Part shown: piece after piece, positions 1 to 10,019 of the stretch
Layout: every line of letters begins with the position of its first letter
Position numbering within the stretch: the first letter of the stretch is position 1
Origin: Topomyia yanbarensis
Lineage: Eukaryota; Arthropoda; Insecta; Diptera; Culicidae
Direction of reading: 5' to 3'
DNA: 64,000 nucleotides
Assembly: GCF_030247195.1 (NCBI RefSeq)
Contig: NC_080672.1
Location: 63,456,549 to 63,520,548 of the forward strand
Made by a program: the position numbers and the translations under genes
Notes under the pieces: model-generated
The model's input: the letters and a program-made list of their open reading frames with translations, nothing else
Database searches by the model: none
What the model was told of the DNA's origin: nothing

Positions 1-725
1 GGAACCAACCATTGATTTCACCTAGAGAAGGCATATCTACAAGAATGTACGACGATGGCTCAGCAACTCAACCGTTGAAGCAGCAATCAACGAAAACTAC
101 ACGAACCTGGACCTACCTCAGGTCAGTTCCAAATCTGATAACCCTTTCACAGATACGTCTGCGCAAAATGCATTTACAGATGCGGTTATCAATACTGTTT
201 GCGCTGCACCCTGGCACCAACCGTTGGTTTCACCGGAGAAGGCATATCGACAAGACTATACCACAACGAATCAGTAACCCTATCGTCGAAGAAGCAATCT
301 ACTAAAACCACACAATGTTTTTCTCCAGTGTCGGTCGCTGTCCGTAGTTCTGGAATTTATCGTGTAGTTGTCTCGACAGCGGCTGGCACTGTGGCGCTAT
401 AGACGTCCCACAGGTCAGTCCTATTCTACCTCGCTTACGAACGGATTCTGTTGCGGTTTGTCCCAGTACAGATGTGACCAGCACGCATCGAGCGAGTAAC
501 AGGTTTGGGGAAGAAGAGAAGAAAGTAGCTTCCCCACTTCATCATGAAGGGATCGAGCGGGTGGAAGAGGACTGTCCGTACCTTCCGGATATATAGTTCT
601 CACAATTCTCCTTCTGGCTTTCCGCCGGTAAACGGTCATCACGCGCCAACACCACACAACCACCGCCGAATATCGACCACATCATCGTCAACACAATCGA
701 TCACGAATGATCGTTCCAACGGATG
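1..725 (+). other. 5' portion of the LINE, with an internal near-duplication
   Basis: No complete reading frame is present. A stretch near 5-95 (CAACCATTGATTTCACC followed by GAGAAGGCATATC) recurs in similar form at about 219-305, so a segment of roughly 210 bases seems to be duplicated. It lies just upstream of the endonuclease start and is probably ORF1 or linker sequence of the same element. I do not recognise a domain. Confidence 0.35.
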
Positions 726-983
726 TTTCGCACTGCAACGGAACCTGCACGATCTAAGAGCGCACATCAGCGAACTGAAGCTGCATACTTCGAGCACGAA
801 CCTTGCGTAATAGCGCTGCAAGAAACAAAAGTCAACCAAAGCGTGGTGGAATCTAGTTTTGTCGGAGAAACTATACGCTGCTACTGAAATCAAATTCCCA
901 ATACTATTGGTAACATGATGTATGACTTGCGATCCGAGAGGGCATACCCGTTGAACGTATGCAATTGAACACTAGCATACAGG
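726..983 (+). pseudogene. LINE AP endonuclease, N-terminal part
   Basis: The conceptual translation begins with a typical endonuclease opening (about 726-790: FALQRN then DLRAHISELKL) and after a frameshift continues as EPCVIALQETKVN at about 798-836. The QETK block holds the catalytic glutamate of the APE family, which nicks target DNA for target-primed reverse transcription. Stop codons follow at about 890 and 966. The reading ends exactly at 8-bp target duplication CATACAGG (976-983) and picks up again at 5554, so this piece and the one at 5546-5885 were once contiguous. The frameshift and stops make it non-functional. Confidence 0.75.
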
Positions 984-1569
984 CAGGGCCGTCGAGAGCG
1001 GCGGCGGGCCCCAAGGCTAGTGTTACTGACGGGCCCTTCTCAACTTACTTATTTGAATCTTGATTAGAGGACTTGTATATATTCATTCATATATCAAACT
1101 ATGTTGCTGTTGCTAAAATTGCTATGGTTACGAGTTTTTCAATTAGCGGGTTCCCGGGTACTCTTTTGCCCTGTTAAAAATGTACACAATGGTTAACAAC
1201 CTTATTAGAGGTATATGGAGATAATCCGTGTATTCGCACCACGTTTGTGTCATCGCCTTTATATATACAGAGGTACTGACTTCATGTTGCCACATTCAAT
1301 GATATATTTAATTTTGCGCAATAAACGCTTCTACTTGATTATTAGTCTGAAAAATAATCAGTACACTATGTCCAACTATGAAATTGTAAGGTATAGACAT
1401 TGATCATCTTTACCTCCATTTGCAACTTTGATATTTTTAACTTCTCCAACAGGTGATTTTAAGAGACACCTCGAAAAGTAAACAGGAATACAGTTTGACC
1501 ACAGTACGGCCATTTTCCGCTTTGATCGTCATTCATTTTTATTCACGTTCGACACAGTAGGTTGAAGTA

Positions 1570-2446
1570 GGGGAGACTGGGGCTAGTTGGCGGGGTTTTT
1601 TGGTTTCAATTTTTATCGCCGATTTTTTTAAAGTGTTTGATGCATTGCATTTTTAGTGACAAAAATATGTGACGCGGAAAACCCGCTAACTTACCCCGGC
1701 CCCGGGGTAAGTTGGCGGTATGTGAGTATACGCCAAAAACTAAGCAATCAAATGGAGATTCAATTACTTCAAGGGTCCTTTTGGAACGTGCTGAATGTCT
1801 TTTCGAGAAAACTGTATATTAACCGACATTTGCTATTATATTTCAGTTTCAATACCCCGGAATTTTGACTTTGACGCGTACTCCCTATACAAAAGAATTT
1901 TACCCTATACAAAAGAAATTTTTTATGCAATTGGCCGGAATAAATGTCTCCTACATTGGCGAGATACACAAGAAAAAGATTTTCTTACTTTGGAGTGAAT
2001 TCCAGAAATAAAAATATTTCATGATTTTATTGCACTGTAAATAGTACCGCCAACTTATCCCACGTGCAGCACCGCCAACTTGCCTCAACCGCATATTTTA
2101 TTAAAAATTATTTAAAAAATTACTTTTGTTTGTGGATAGATGTAATATCTATACGGATGCTCTTTTCACGCGCTATCGAAAAATATAATCATTCGGGAAA
2201 TAGATTTAAAATCACTCTAAATAACGCAAAGCATTTAAAATTTAGAACATTCACGTGGTATACTCGAAAACACAATATCACCCACAACTTCCACCAAACA
2301 AATCGTTTTGCAACAAAAACACATTGGATAACGGGTTTTACCTAACTTGAGGTACACAAGAAGAGCCAGCGCTATATGTCTAATTGAAACAGAGAAAAAG
2401 GGATTCCGCCAACTTACCTCAACCGCCAACTAGCCCCGGGCTCCCC
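1570..2446. mobile_element. pogo-like MITE with TA target duplication
   Basis: Termini GGGGAGACTGGGGCTAGTTG (left) and, reading inward from the right, GGGGAGCCCGGGGCTAGTTG form inverted repeats next to TA dinucleotides at 1568-1569 and 2447-2448. The motif continues inward as GGCGG and TAAGTTGGCGG, and is repeated internally near 1690-1715 and 2045-2090. No transposase is present, so this is a non-autonomous element. The GGGGCTA ends closely resemble those at 47105-47906 and belong, by remembered family resemblance, to the pogo branch of Tc1/mariner. It is nested in the hAT-like insertion. Confidence 0.75.
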
Positions 2447-2574
2447 TACGATATTTTGCTTCTGTGGTTTAGACAAAATGATACACAGGTAGATTTATCT
2501 GTTGGTGGAGCAGTTTTTAGCTTTTGTTGTTAGCAAGAATAAGGTAGCAAATTCAGCTCGTAATTCTCGTTTAA

Positions 2575-3562
2575 CCCTACAACGGTTTCGTAACTTTTTC
2601 TATACGTAAACGGTTTTGTGGGGTACATTCGTACCCCAGAATTAAAACCGCTCTAATATGCCTAGTTTTTATTGAATTTATAATTAAATTAGATAGTTTT
2701 ATTCAAAAATAAGCCAATCAAAGCAGCCTTTTCAAAAATAATCGTGCTTTGCAAATTTTTATGCACATTTTCATTTTTATACAATTTGTCCTAAAAATAC
2801 GTAAACATCCCTTTTTAACCTTAATATTGCTATAACTTCGGAAGCTTCTAACCGATTTTTACTATCTATACGGCGTTGTAAATATTATTAAATTGCCTTT
2901 TGAACAAATAGTAAATAATTCAAAAACCGACCAAAAAGTGCATTTATTCCGATGCTTGTTTGAACACCAAATACAAATACAATACAAATAGTAAATATAC
3001 AGCAATATGCAGTAACGAAGTTAAAATAGGCGATGAAGGAACAGACCAGTGCATTGTACGTTCCAGAACTTGGGCTACAGAAGATGAGCAATTGAGTGGT
3101 GCGTAGTACATATTATATACAAATCATATTTTGACATCAAAACCAAAAAATACGATTACGATCCAAGCGCCTTTTCTAGTTACTTTGCTATAGTAGCATT
3201 ATTAAGTCAAATAACAGATTTAATTGTTCAGCAGTGTTGAAGCCTATACAATTTCACGCAAGTTACTATGTATCGATATTTTGCTTATAAAAAAGATATA
3301 ATAAATTTTCCGAATTATATACACATGATAAAACACTAACGTAAACGGTTTTGTGGGGTACATTTGTACCCCAGACAAATTTTAAGCAGGCACTGTTAGG
3401 TTATTTAAGTGAAACAAATAGGTTGCACCAGCTTTAATGGAAGTTTAATAATCAAATTGATTTATGATAAAATTTGCTTGCAGTTAAAATAAACCGTAAC
3501 GGAATAACAGGGATTGCAAATAGCTCTGTGGTACAAATGTACCCCACAAAACCGTTGTAGGA
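2575..3562. mobile_element. piggyBac-like MITE (TTAA target)
   Basis: The tetranucleotide TTAA lies at 2571-2574 and 3563-3566. The ends inside it are CCCTACAACGGTTTCGT on the left and, in inverted form, TCCTACAACGGTTTTGTGGG on the right. A longer module, ACGGTTTTGTGGGGTACAT followed by CGTACCCCAG, occurs subterminally at about 2609-2640 and in direct orientation again at about 3345-3375, so the ends carry extra internal repeats. TTAA duplication and CCCT-type ends are hallmarks of piggyBac elements. No transposase frame is seen in the 988 bases. It is nested within the 984-5545 insertion. Confidence 0.75.
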
Positions 3563-4089
3563 TTAAAAATATAGAACAACCGAGAAAATTTTCTAATCAT
3601 AGCTTTTATGAAGGTTTTTTTGGAAAGGAATGTGACGTTTTAATGTAGAAGTCGGTTTTAATACGCTGTTGGAATATGCAGTAATAGACAAAAATGACAC
3701 AGAACGCAGTAATAAGGAATTAAACGCAAATAAAACAACTGCGAGTACAGCGGGCAAACGACTGCTAGTACTGGTGACTGAATTGAACTGATTTGATTTC
3801 CTTATTTGGCACATAGCAATTGGCTTCTTATGGATATCACAAACATCTCTAGCGACGCCCAAAATTAGTGTTCCATCTTAACACAAAGCATTTTTGGCGA
3901 AAAATTATTTTAACGTGCTATAAAAATACAAATATACAAATAAAAATTTATTTCAATTACCGGTTAATTAAGGTCAGTCTACCTTCTCATCCCTCCCGGA
4001 GTCCAAGCTAAAATCGTTCCGCCATAGATCCCCTGCAAAAACTAGCCCCACTGTGGATAAATTGTGTTGCTATTGTTTTTTGGAAATGT

Positions 4090-4800
4090 TCATTGAGACC
4101 AGGTATTCGAGAAGTGAAACAATTACTAAAAGTGAAAAAGGTGCTCAATGTGGCAGGAGCTAATATCCTACAATTGCACCATATAAAACATTAATCACAG
4201 TCATTCGTTACGCGAAACAACATACAACACGCCAACGAATGCGGCAACGTTAACTAAAGCATCCCCGTATATATAGACAACGGCTCTAAACAGGTGCGCT
4301 TACACGATTTATCTCTGCCCACTCCTGACATGGCGATAAAAAAAAGTTTATATCAAGGTACGGAGAAATGGATTTAATAACATTGAGGAACATTTTCCAG
4401 GGTAATTCTAATCCTTTTCCTGTGGTGAGAATGCTTGTGAACAAACTAATTCCTTTTTACAAAACCATTTTATGCATATTAACCGAACATGGAACATCTC
4501 ATCAGACAACACCGGTTATGCACCCAGGGCAGATTCCTATGCGCAAATTCTCCAAAAAACTCTGCACCACCTAAAACATTGTACAGAAGTAGCTAAGAAA
4601 AGTCCGCCTACTATAACCGCTAACAGCACATCGTTATCTTATGCCAAACCACAAAAAGCTTCAAAACCAAGATTTGTGGATCTTACAGAAACAAATATTC
4701 ACTCCATAAAATACTCCCAGTGTCTGCAATCCAACAACCGGTACCACCAGTAAAGAAACGAACGCAGAAGAGGACGGATACGTCCGTGTGCTTGCATTTC
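4090..4800 (+). pseudogene. LINE ORF1 (gag-like) relic
   Basis: Several frames give fragments that match, in order, the ORF1 protein of the element at 61068-63518: a QLLKV...ILQLHH block near 4115-4185, PVYID near 4267-4280, RLHDLSLPTPD near 4299-4330, a degraded VRM..N.LIP stretch near 4422-4450, and a Thr/Lys-rich tail near 4740-4790 resembling the region after the zinc knuckle. ORF1 proteins of this class bind element RNA through an RRM-like fold and CCHC knuckles. Here the knuckle region is damaged and there are many stops and frameshifts, so it is an old non-functional copy. Confidence 0.6.
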
Positions 4801-5475
4801 TGTTTGGCGCTGTTCTCTTCGAAAATACATTGAATTGGCTTCTGAACGTTTTGTAAAGTATTCTGCCAATTCAAACAAAAAACTCGGTTTTGTTGACCTA
4901 GTACATAAAGTAGACAACTCCTCTAAGAACGTTTGTTTTAACAAATGTTAAATATATCGTCGGTTGTCACGGTAAAGATGGACACGTCTATCGATACCAG
5001 GACACATGTTAGTGAACTCGGGTGATTCGTAGTTATACTGCCTAAGCTCGACCCTCATTAACAGAAGACAAAGATTAAGCCCGTACGATATTAAGCCTGT
5101 TCTAATGACCCTGCCACTTCTAGTTTTCCGATCTGTTTACTTCACATCCTTGCTCTCACTTGAGTACTATGGCTCTAATTTTCATAAATTTCCCTACCCA
5201 GTAATCTCTAGCTAATTGAATGTCGTTAAAATGTAAAAAGAAAATGTGACTAACATAGTCGAAATAAAAAAGGAAAAAAGTTAAATATAAAATAAAGCTC
5301 TGGTATCCACAATTTCGAATTCTCAAGTTATTAGATTAAAATGTCTTTCAAATTTTTCTCCGCTTTCATCATATGACAATTTAATAGGGTGAATAATTAC
5401 AAAGAAATTACAATTCTTATTTTTCTTGCTCTTCTATGAATACCAGACGTTTTCACCCATCTTCCGGATAAAAAT
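4801..5475. other. Unassigned A/T-rich part of the hAT-like insertion
   Basis: No reading frame, tandem repeat or inverted repeat that I can support. It becomes abruptly GC-rich (runs of C and GGGCCC) from about 5478, where the terminal region of the enclosing element begins. Confidence 0.4.
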
Positions 5476-5545
5476 TCGGGCCCCCAAACGCGACCCGGGC
5501 CCCAGGGCAATTGCCCCGGCTGACCCCCCCCTCTCATCGGGCCTG

Positions 5546-5885
5546 CATACAGGTCGTCGCCTCACGCATCTTCCTGCCATTACTGGCAACAGTTGTGTCT
5601 ATTTACCTCCCACCTTCCACTCAGCAATGTCAGGCAGTATTGAACGACCTCCTAGATGAACTGGAAGGTCCAGTAGTGTTCCTTGGAGACTTCAATGCAC
5701 ATCACATCGCTTGGGATCTCAGTCATCGAACGCGCTTGGTCGCTTCATCGCAGAAACGACAACGACTAGAAAGCTCATGATTCTGAGCAACTCTACTCCG
5801 ACTCGCATCGACCCCGCAACGGGCAATACATCAGCTATTGATATTTCCTTCTGCTTGGAAAACCTACCTGGCAGCTTCAATCAAA
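5546..5885 (+). pseudogene. LINE AP endonuclease, C-terminal part
   Basis: Resumes the endonuclease interrupted at 983. About 5580-5720 reads as SIYLPPSTQQ, then LDELEGPVVFLGDFNAHHIAWD. GDFNAH contains the catalytic Asp/Asn/His of APE-type endonucleases. After a frameshift it continues LMILSNSTPTRIDP and then SAIDISFCLENLPGS, the usual closing block (a serine-Ala-Ile-Asp motif) of the domain, ending near 5885. The neighbouring downstream frame jumps straight into a pre-RT segment, so sequence is missing here. Confidence 0.8.
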
Positions 5886-6847
5886 TGCATGCCACGAAGC
5901 AGTGGCCGAACTGGACCAAAAGCTGTACCACACAGACAGGCCAACAGCGCTCAGACGATTCCAGGAATCACAAGCATCAGCACGAAAAGCGGTTAAGTTA
6001 GCGAAACAACAGTCATGGGAGAATTTCGTGGTTAAGATTTCGCCGAATAGCACGACAACTGAGCTGTGGCGTACAGTGAATACTTTGCGTGGTAACCGCC
6101 AGCGAAGCACTGTAGCATTCGAGCGATCGGACGACTTTACGAACAACCCCGAAGAAATAGCGGAAGAGCTAACAAAACACTGTAGCGTATTTTCTGCGGA
6201 AGCGTATGCAATTAAGATGACTTTGTCAATACCGAACATCAAGAACGCAATGGTCATTCTGACAGACTCTGCGAGCTGCCTGTTGGCCTTAGAAGGCGGC
6301 GAATCGGAGCACCCATGGTTCCAGGAGGCAGAAGCGTTAGCACAGAGCAAACCTGTTCGATTCGTCTGAATCCTAGGACATAGTGGCATAACAGGCAACA
6401 ACGAGACAGATCGACTTGCGAACGAGGCAAGAGCACAGTCGGCTATTGATGTACCAATCCCAGCTGAAGATGCTTGGAGAGCAATAAAAAACGCGTTTCC
6501 GAGAGGCAAAGCTGCGAAAAATCAAATGTGATACACAGCGATGGATGGAGCGAAATAGTGCTGCCGATCAAAGCACACTGAGTCGGTTAAGAATCGGCCA
6601 CACAAGACTGACCCATACATTCCTTCTAAAGAGAGAAGCACCACCGAATTGTGAATGCTGTGGAGTAGTAGTAGATGTAGGGTACGTGATACTACATTGC
6701 AGGAGATACACCAACGAGAGACAACAGCATGGTATCAGTACAACTAGTTTGAGAGATGCACTGAATGGCGAGGAAAGCAGCGCAACAAAGATACTAAACT
6801 ATATACGACAGATCAAGCTTGATGCACGAATTTGCATACTGAATTGA
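5886..6847 (+). pseudogene. LINE pre-RT stub fused to RNase H and C-terminal zinc motif
   Basis: About 5902-6180 encodes a pre-RT linker (RRFQESQASARKAVKLAKQQ, then WENFV...ELWRTVNTLRGN). At about 6190 it passes without a break into RNase H: FSAEAYAIKMTL (catalytic Glu), ILTDSASCLLAL (catalytic Asp), and IPGHSGITGNNETDRLANEA (His/Asp region) near 6367-6430. The reverse transcriptase palm, with its YADD or FADD box, is therefore deleted. After a frameshift near 6530, 6545-6847 gives LSRLRIGHTRLTHTFLLKRE and a CECCG...H...C cluster, the usual C-terminal Cys/His motif of RNase H LINEs, ending at a stop at 6845-6847. Stop codons at about 6367 and 6529 confirm decay. Confidence 0.8.
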
Positions 6848-6969
6848 TCGAAACGAATGAAATGTAAATCATATACTTCCTCGACACGAACGCTCCACCC
6901 AAAGGTGTGAAGTGTCATAAATAAAGAAACAAACAACCGAACTCAGATTATTGACTTGGACCCAATAAG

Positions 6970-8545
6970 AGCAAGTAAAAAACCTGTTTTAATCCACCTA
7001 GTGGTGCAATTGTGCCTTTCTCATTTGTCCAAACTACGTTTCCATGGCTGGTTATTAGAGTGCCCAGAAAAATGATGAATTTTTGAAAACTAAATCGGCC
7101 CACCCCTGAGTCGATTCCTAGTCCCACCAGGAGTATTTTCTCCAAATTTGAAGCAAATCGGACAAGTCTAGCTACCGGACCAACGTGCCTGTAGTTTGTA
7201 TGGGATTTTTCAACAATTTACATGGAGAAAACACACTAACTCGCATTTTCGCCGCTAGATGGCACTGTATGCATCGTATTATCACTGTAATTGAAAATTA
7301 GAAAGATAATTTAATTGCCTACAACTTTGTCGAAGACTGCTAGTGAATCCGGCTTTGTTAAAAGAAGTTATTAAATTTTTTAACGAAGTGATGTCTGAGT
7401 CAGTTTTGCATGGGGCCTAGCAGTGCATGGTTGTGTATCAGTACTCGATTCCCACCAACTATACATTTTTGTAAGATAATGGTTAGATTTAGCTGAATAA
7501 TATGTTCACAAGAATTGTAGTACATAATAGGAGTTATGTTTTGGTTAGAAAATTTTAGTTCCACCTGTGACCGCAAAGAGGGCGTCAACACTAACTTTTC
7601 ATAGAAGTGAGATAGAATATCGAGATGTTCGAAAGAGTTATTTAGAAATGCTTGTTCTACAACTTTGTGGAAGACATCTAATCTCTATCTCTTTCCGTTG
7701 AAAAGCTAGTGTTGGCGCCATCTATGCGGTAAAATTTGGAACTAATATTTTCGAACCAAAACGTAACTCGTATCACTTACTATAAATCTTCTGAACATAC
7801 TATTGACCTAAACCTAACGATCATTTCACAAAAATGTTTAGTTCGTGCGAATCAAGTACTGATCCACAACCATGCACCGCTAGGCCCCATGCAAAACAGA
7901 CTAAGACACCACTTCGTTAAAAGTTTAATAACTTCTTTTAACAAAGCCGGATTCACTAGCAGTCTTCGACAAAGTTGTAGACAATTAAATTATCTTTCTT
8001 ATTTTCACTTACAGTGATGAAACGATGCATACAATGCTACCTAGTGGCGAAAATGCGAGTTAGTGGGTTTTCTCCAGATAAAATGTCGAAAAATCCCATT
8101 AAAACTTCAGGCACGTTGGTCCGATAGCTAGACTTGTCCGATTTGCTTCAAATTTGGAACAAGTACTCCTGGTGGGACTAGCAATCGACTCAGGCATGGG
8201 CCGATAGGGATCATTTTTTCCTGTCACTCTACTGGTTATGTTCAATACAATGATGGTAATGCATATTACATATTCAGTACGATTTGTACATACATACAAT
8301 GCATCAACAACCAAGGACTAGAGATACTATGTGTCGACACTGAAGCATCGCTTGAAACCATCGGTGGATTCGGGGGGTCCGGACCCTGCCGAAAATTTTC
8401 AACTTGTTAAGAAATTTTAAACTAGTTTTAATTTTAAAGTAGCAACCATATTGCATTGCATACCCCTACCTAAGCCTTTATAGGCCGGGATTAGGTTGAC
8501 GATTTTTAGAGTGATTGCATAACCTTTCCATATGAGAAAGGCAAA
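6970..8545 (+). repeat. Composite repeat, part A (copy 1), split by a foldback element
   Basis: Begins AACCTGTTTTAATCCACCTA near 6978, is interrupted at 7055, resumes at 8240 with GTTCAATACAATG and ends near 8545 with GCATAACCTTTCCATATGAG. The same sequence, uninterrupted, is at 29488-29868, and a diverged copy starts at 12995. The intact copy shows that the break is a clean insertion. The family is dispersed and non-coding; from memory it is very common in Aedes. No transposase or RT is encoded. Confidence 0.75.
7056..8231. mobile_element. Long-arm foldback MITE, hAT-like, with 8-bp duplication
   Basis: The ends are TAGAGTGCCCAGAAAAATGA and, inverted at the right, TAGAGTGACAGGAAAAAATG. They are bounded by the 8-mer CTGGTTAT at 7048-7055 and 8232-8239, which occurs once in the empty site of the related repeat at 29560. 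Almost the whole element is one imperfect palindrome: for example GACTGCTAGTGAATCCGGCT at about 7336 reappears inverted at about 7950. Arms are about 550 bases with a short centre near 7640. The 8-bp duplication and TAGAG end suggest a hAT-type non-autonomous element. Open stretches inside are by-products of the palindrome. Confidence 0.85.
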
Positions 8546-8925
8546 AAGTTGCATCGAGATCGAGATTTACCAGCAAAGGTGCTAAAGCATCAATCGGTTT
8601 ATACCTTATAACTTTTTCCACAAGCATCAGATCGTTTCGTGGTCTTCGAGATTTTGTTTCATAGATCATAGCGCAACTGGTATACTTTTGTCCTGCCAGC
8701 CATTCAGTCTTCGGCACGTAGAAACTTATTTCCTGAAATTCTGCGAGAAATTTTTGCCGCTGAATACCACCTCCTCTTGGACGATGAAAGTAAACTATTT
8801 ATGTTCGATGGCCGGCCTCTACGGCTTCGAACGTGAACTGAACCAAGTACGAAACAGGGGGTCGTATGCGAGTGCGGCATCGTTTGTGTTTTACATTCGT
8901 GCTAGCTACACCAGCACGTCATGTC
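8546..8925. other. Unassigned sequence upstream of the H2A relic
   Basis: No recognisable gene or repeat. Short open stretches on both strands do not match any family I know. It separates the composite repeat copy from the histone-like fragment. Confidence 0.35.
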
Positions 8926-9090
8926 GGACGTATCCATCGTTTGCTGAGAAAGAGTTACTACGCCCAGCGTGTCGGTGAAGGGGCACCCGTCTACCTGACA
9001 GAGGCGATGGAAGTCATCAGCAACTGGTCATTCGAAATGACGCCGAGCTGAACAAATTGTTCTTCGGCGTGACTATTTCCGGAAATCGAT
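8926..9090 (+). pseudogene. Histone H2A fragment (decayed)
   Basis: Positions 8926-9015 translate to [20 protein letters not shown] followed by [10 protein letters not shown], which aligns without gaps to the histone-fold core of canonical H2A (known consensus [20 protein letters not shown]); about 23 of 30 residues agree. In another frame, from about 9014, [20 protein letters not shown] matches the later H2A segment [20 protein letters not shown]. About 26 codons between these blocks (the end of helix 2, loop 2 and the docking-domain approach) are missing, and the loss shifts the frame. The N-terminal tail and the region after GVTI are not recognisable. H2A forms nucleosomes with H2B; this copy cannot. 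No neighbouring histone genes are visible, so it is probably a stray or retroposed copy. Confidence 0.8.
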
Positions 9091-9449
9091 TACCACCGGA
9101 GAGAAGAAACAGAACGCTGGTGATGATGGTGAAAAAACTGGTGGTGGTGGTAATAAAACCAGCAGCAATACACCGGTGCAACGCACGCTCACCCGAGTGG
9201 CACACAGCGAAACCGACGATTTTTTGGGAAGTGATGAAAGTTATACGGGCCGCAGACCCACCCGGTAAAGTTCGACCAATAGTCGAAGAACTGTTGAAAA
9301 CCCGATTCCAGACATCGACTGTATTGAAGGCCAAAGAAGACCAAAACTACCCCTGCAAAGGGGATAGCAACAAATTCACGTGTCTAAAATGCGGCCAAAA
9401 CAGTTCGTTTCTTGGGTTCGTGAATGCTATTTCCCATAAATTCAAATAA
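9091..9449 (+). other. Possible coding relic of unknown origin
   Basis: Directly downstream of the H2A fragment. One frame is open to about 9446 and another reads Gly/Asn/Ser/Thr-rich sequence with TDDFLGSDES near 9215. Neither gives a family that I recognise. It could be an unrelated captured coding piece or chance openness. No poly-A tract follows immediately; A/T-rich sequence starts at about 9450. Confidence 0.25.
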
Positions 9450-9618
9450 TGATATATATATATTCCCGATTGGCGAGAAAAATCACTGATGATTAATAAT
9501 AATAAATGAACAAATCAACAATGAATAGGCGCTCTCTAGCTATGATAAACGTACAAACTATTTAATAATTGGCCGGTTTTCAGTTGCTCTAGCTGTATTT
9601 TTAACTCCAACAAAAATA

Positions 9619-10016
9619 GAGGTGGGTAATGACAGAGACATAACCGAAGAAAAGTAGAATACACTTCAGGCTGTTAATACGAATGCAGCAATTTTAACTA
9701 TCTTCTGAAAGATTGTATTAAAATCAGTTATTTCGGTATTTATGATGGAAATTCCGAGATATCGGTATATATAGAAAGAAATCTAAAATATTCTATCATG
9801 TGGATTCTGATATGGTAACCCTGAAAAGGGCATTTAATGATAGTGAAACAATTCATTTGGCAACAGCAGAAAATTCGATCTATGTGTACAAATACCGAAA
9901 TAACTGGTTTTAATTAAGTATTTCAGAGGATAGTAAACCTTGCAGCGTTGGTATTAACAGCCTAGAGTGTATTCTACTTCACTGTGGTTATGTCTCTGAC
10001 ATTACCTACCCATCTC
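9619..10016. mobile_element. Foldback MITE, TA target
   Basis: A 398-base element with long imperfect inverted arms of about 125 bases: GAGGTGGGTAATGACAGAGA at the left is mirrored by inverted GAGATGGGTAGGTAATGTCA at the right, and AATCAGTTATTTCGGTATT at about 9722 by AATACCGAAATAACTGGTTT at about 9891. TA dinucleotides flank it at 9617-9618 and 10017-10018. No coding capacity. Confidence 0.8.
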
Positions 10017-10019
10017 TAT

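Larger units (their letters stand above)
984..5545. mobile_element. hAT-like insertion with 8-bp target duplication
   Basis: The element starts CAGGGCCGTCGAGAG and ends CTCTCATCGGGCCTG, which read as imperfect terminal inverted repeats. It is bounded by the 8-bp direct repeat CATACAGG at 976-983 and 5546-5553. The flanking LINE endonuclease is continuous across it once one copy of the 8-mer is removed, which strongly supports insertion. Eight-base duplications and CAG-type ends fit the hAT superfamily. I see no hAT transposase; the 4.56 kb is mostly filled with younger or captured elements (1570-2446, 2575-3562, 4090-4800). The ends are GC-rich, unlike the interior. A similar end, CAGGGCCGCCGAGAG, occurs alone at 19164. 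Confidence 0.75.
1..6938 (+). mobile_element. RNase H-bearing LINE, internally deleted and split by an insertion
   Basis: One plus-strand non-LTR retrotransposon can be followed from the start of the window to about 6938. Its endonuclease reading is broken at 983 and resumes at 5554, either side of a hAT-like insertion. The order seen is: ORF1-like or linker sequence, AP endonuclease, a short pre-RT piece, then directly RNase H and a C-terminal Cys/His motif, followed by about 90 bases of 3' UTR ending in A-rich ATAAATAAAG. The fingers-palm part of the reverse transcriptase is absent, so two internal deletions are inferred (near 5885 and near 6190). The endonuclease plus RNase H layout fits I, Loa or R1-related clades; I cannot fix the clade. 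Stops and frameshifts throughout show that it is dead. Confidence 0.8.

Noticed and set aside
5877..6509. 210-codon minus-strand frame
   Set aside because: It lies opposite a clear LINE RNase H region on the plus strand and has no domain of its own.
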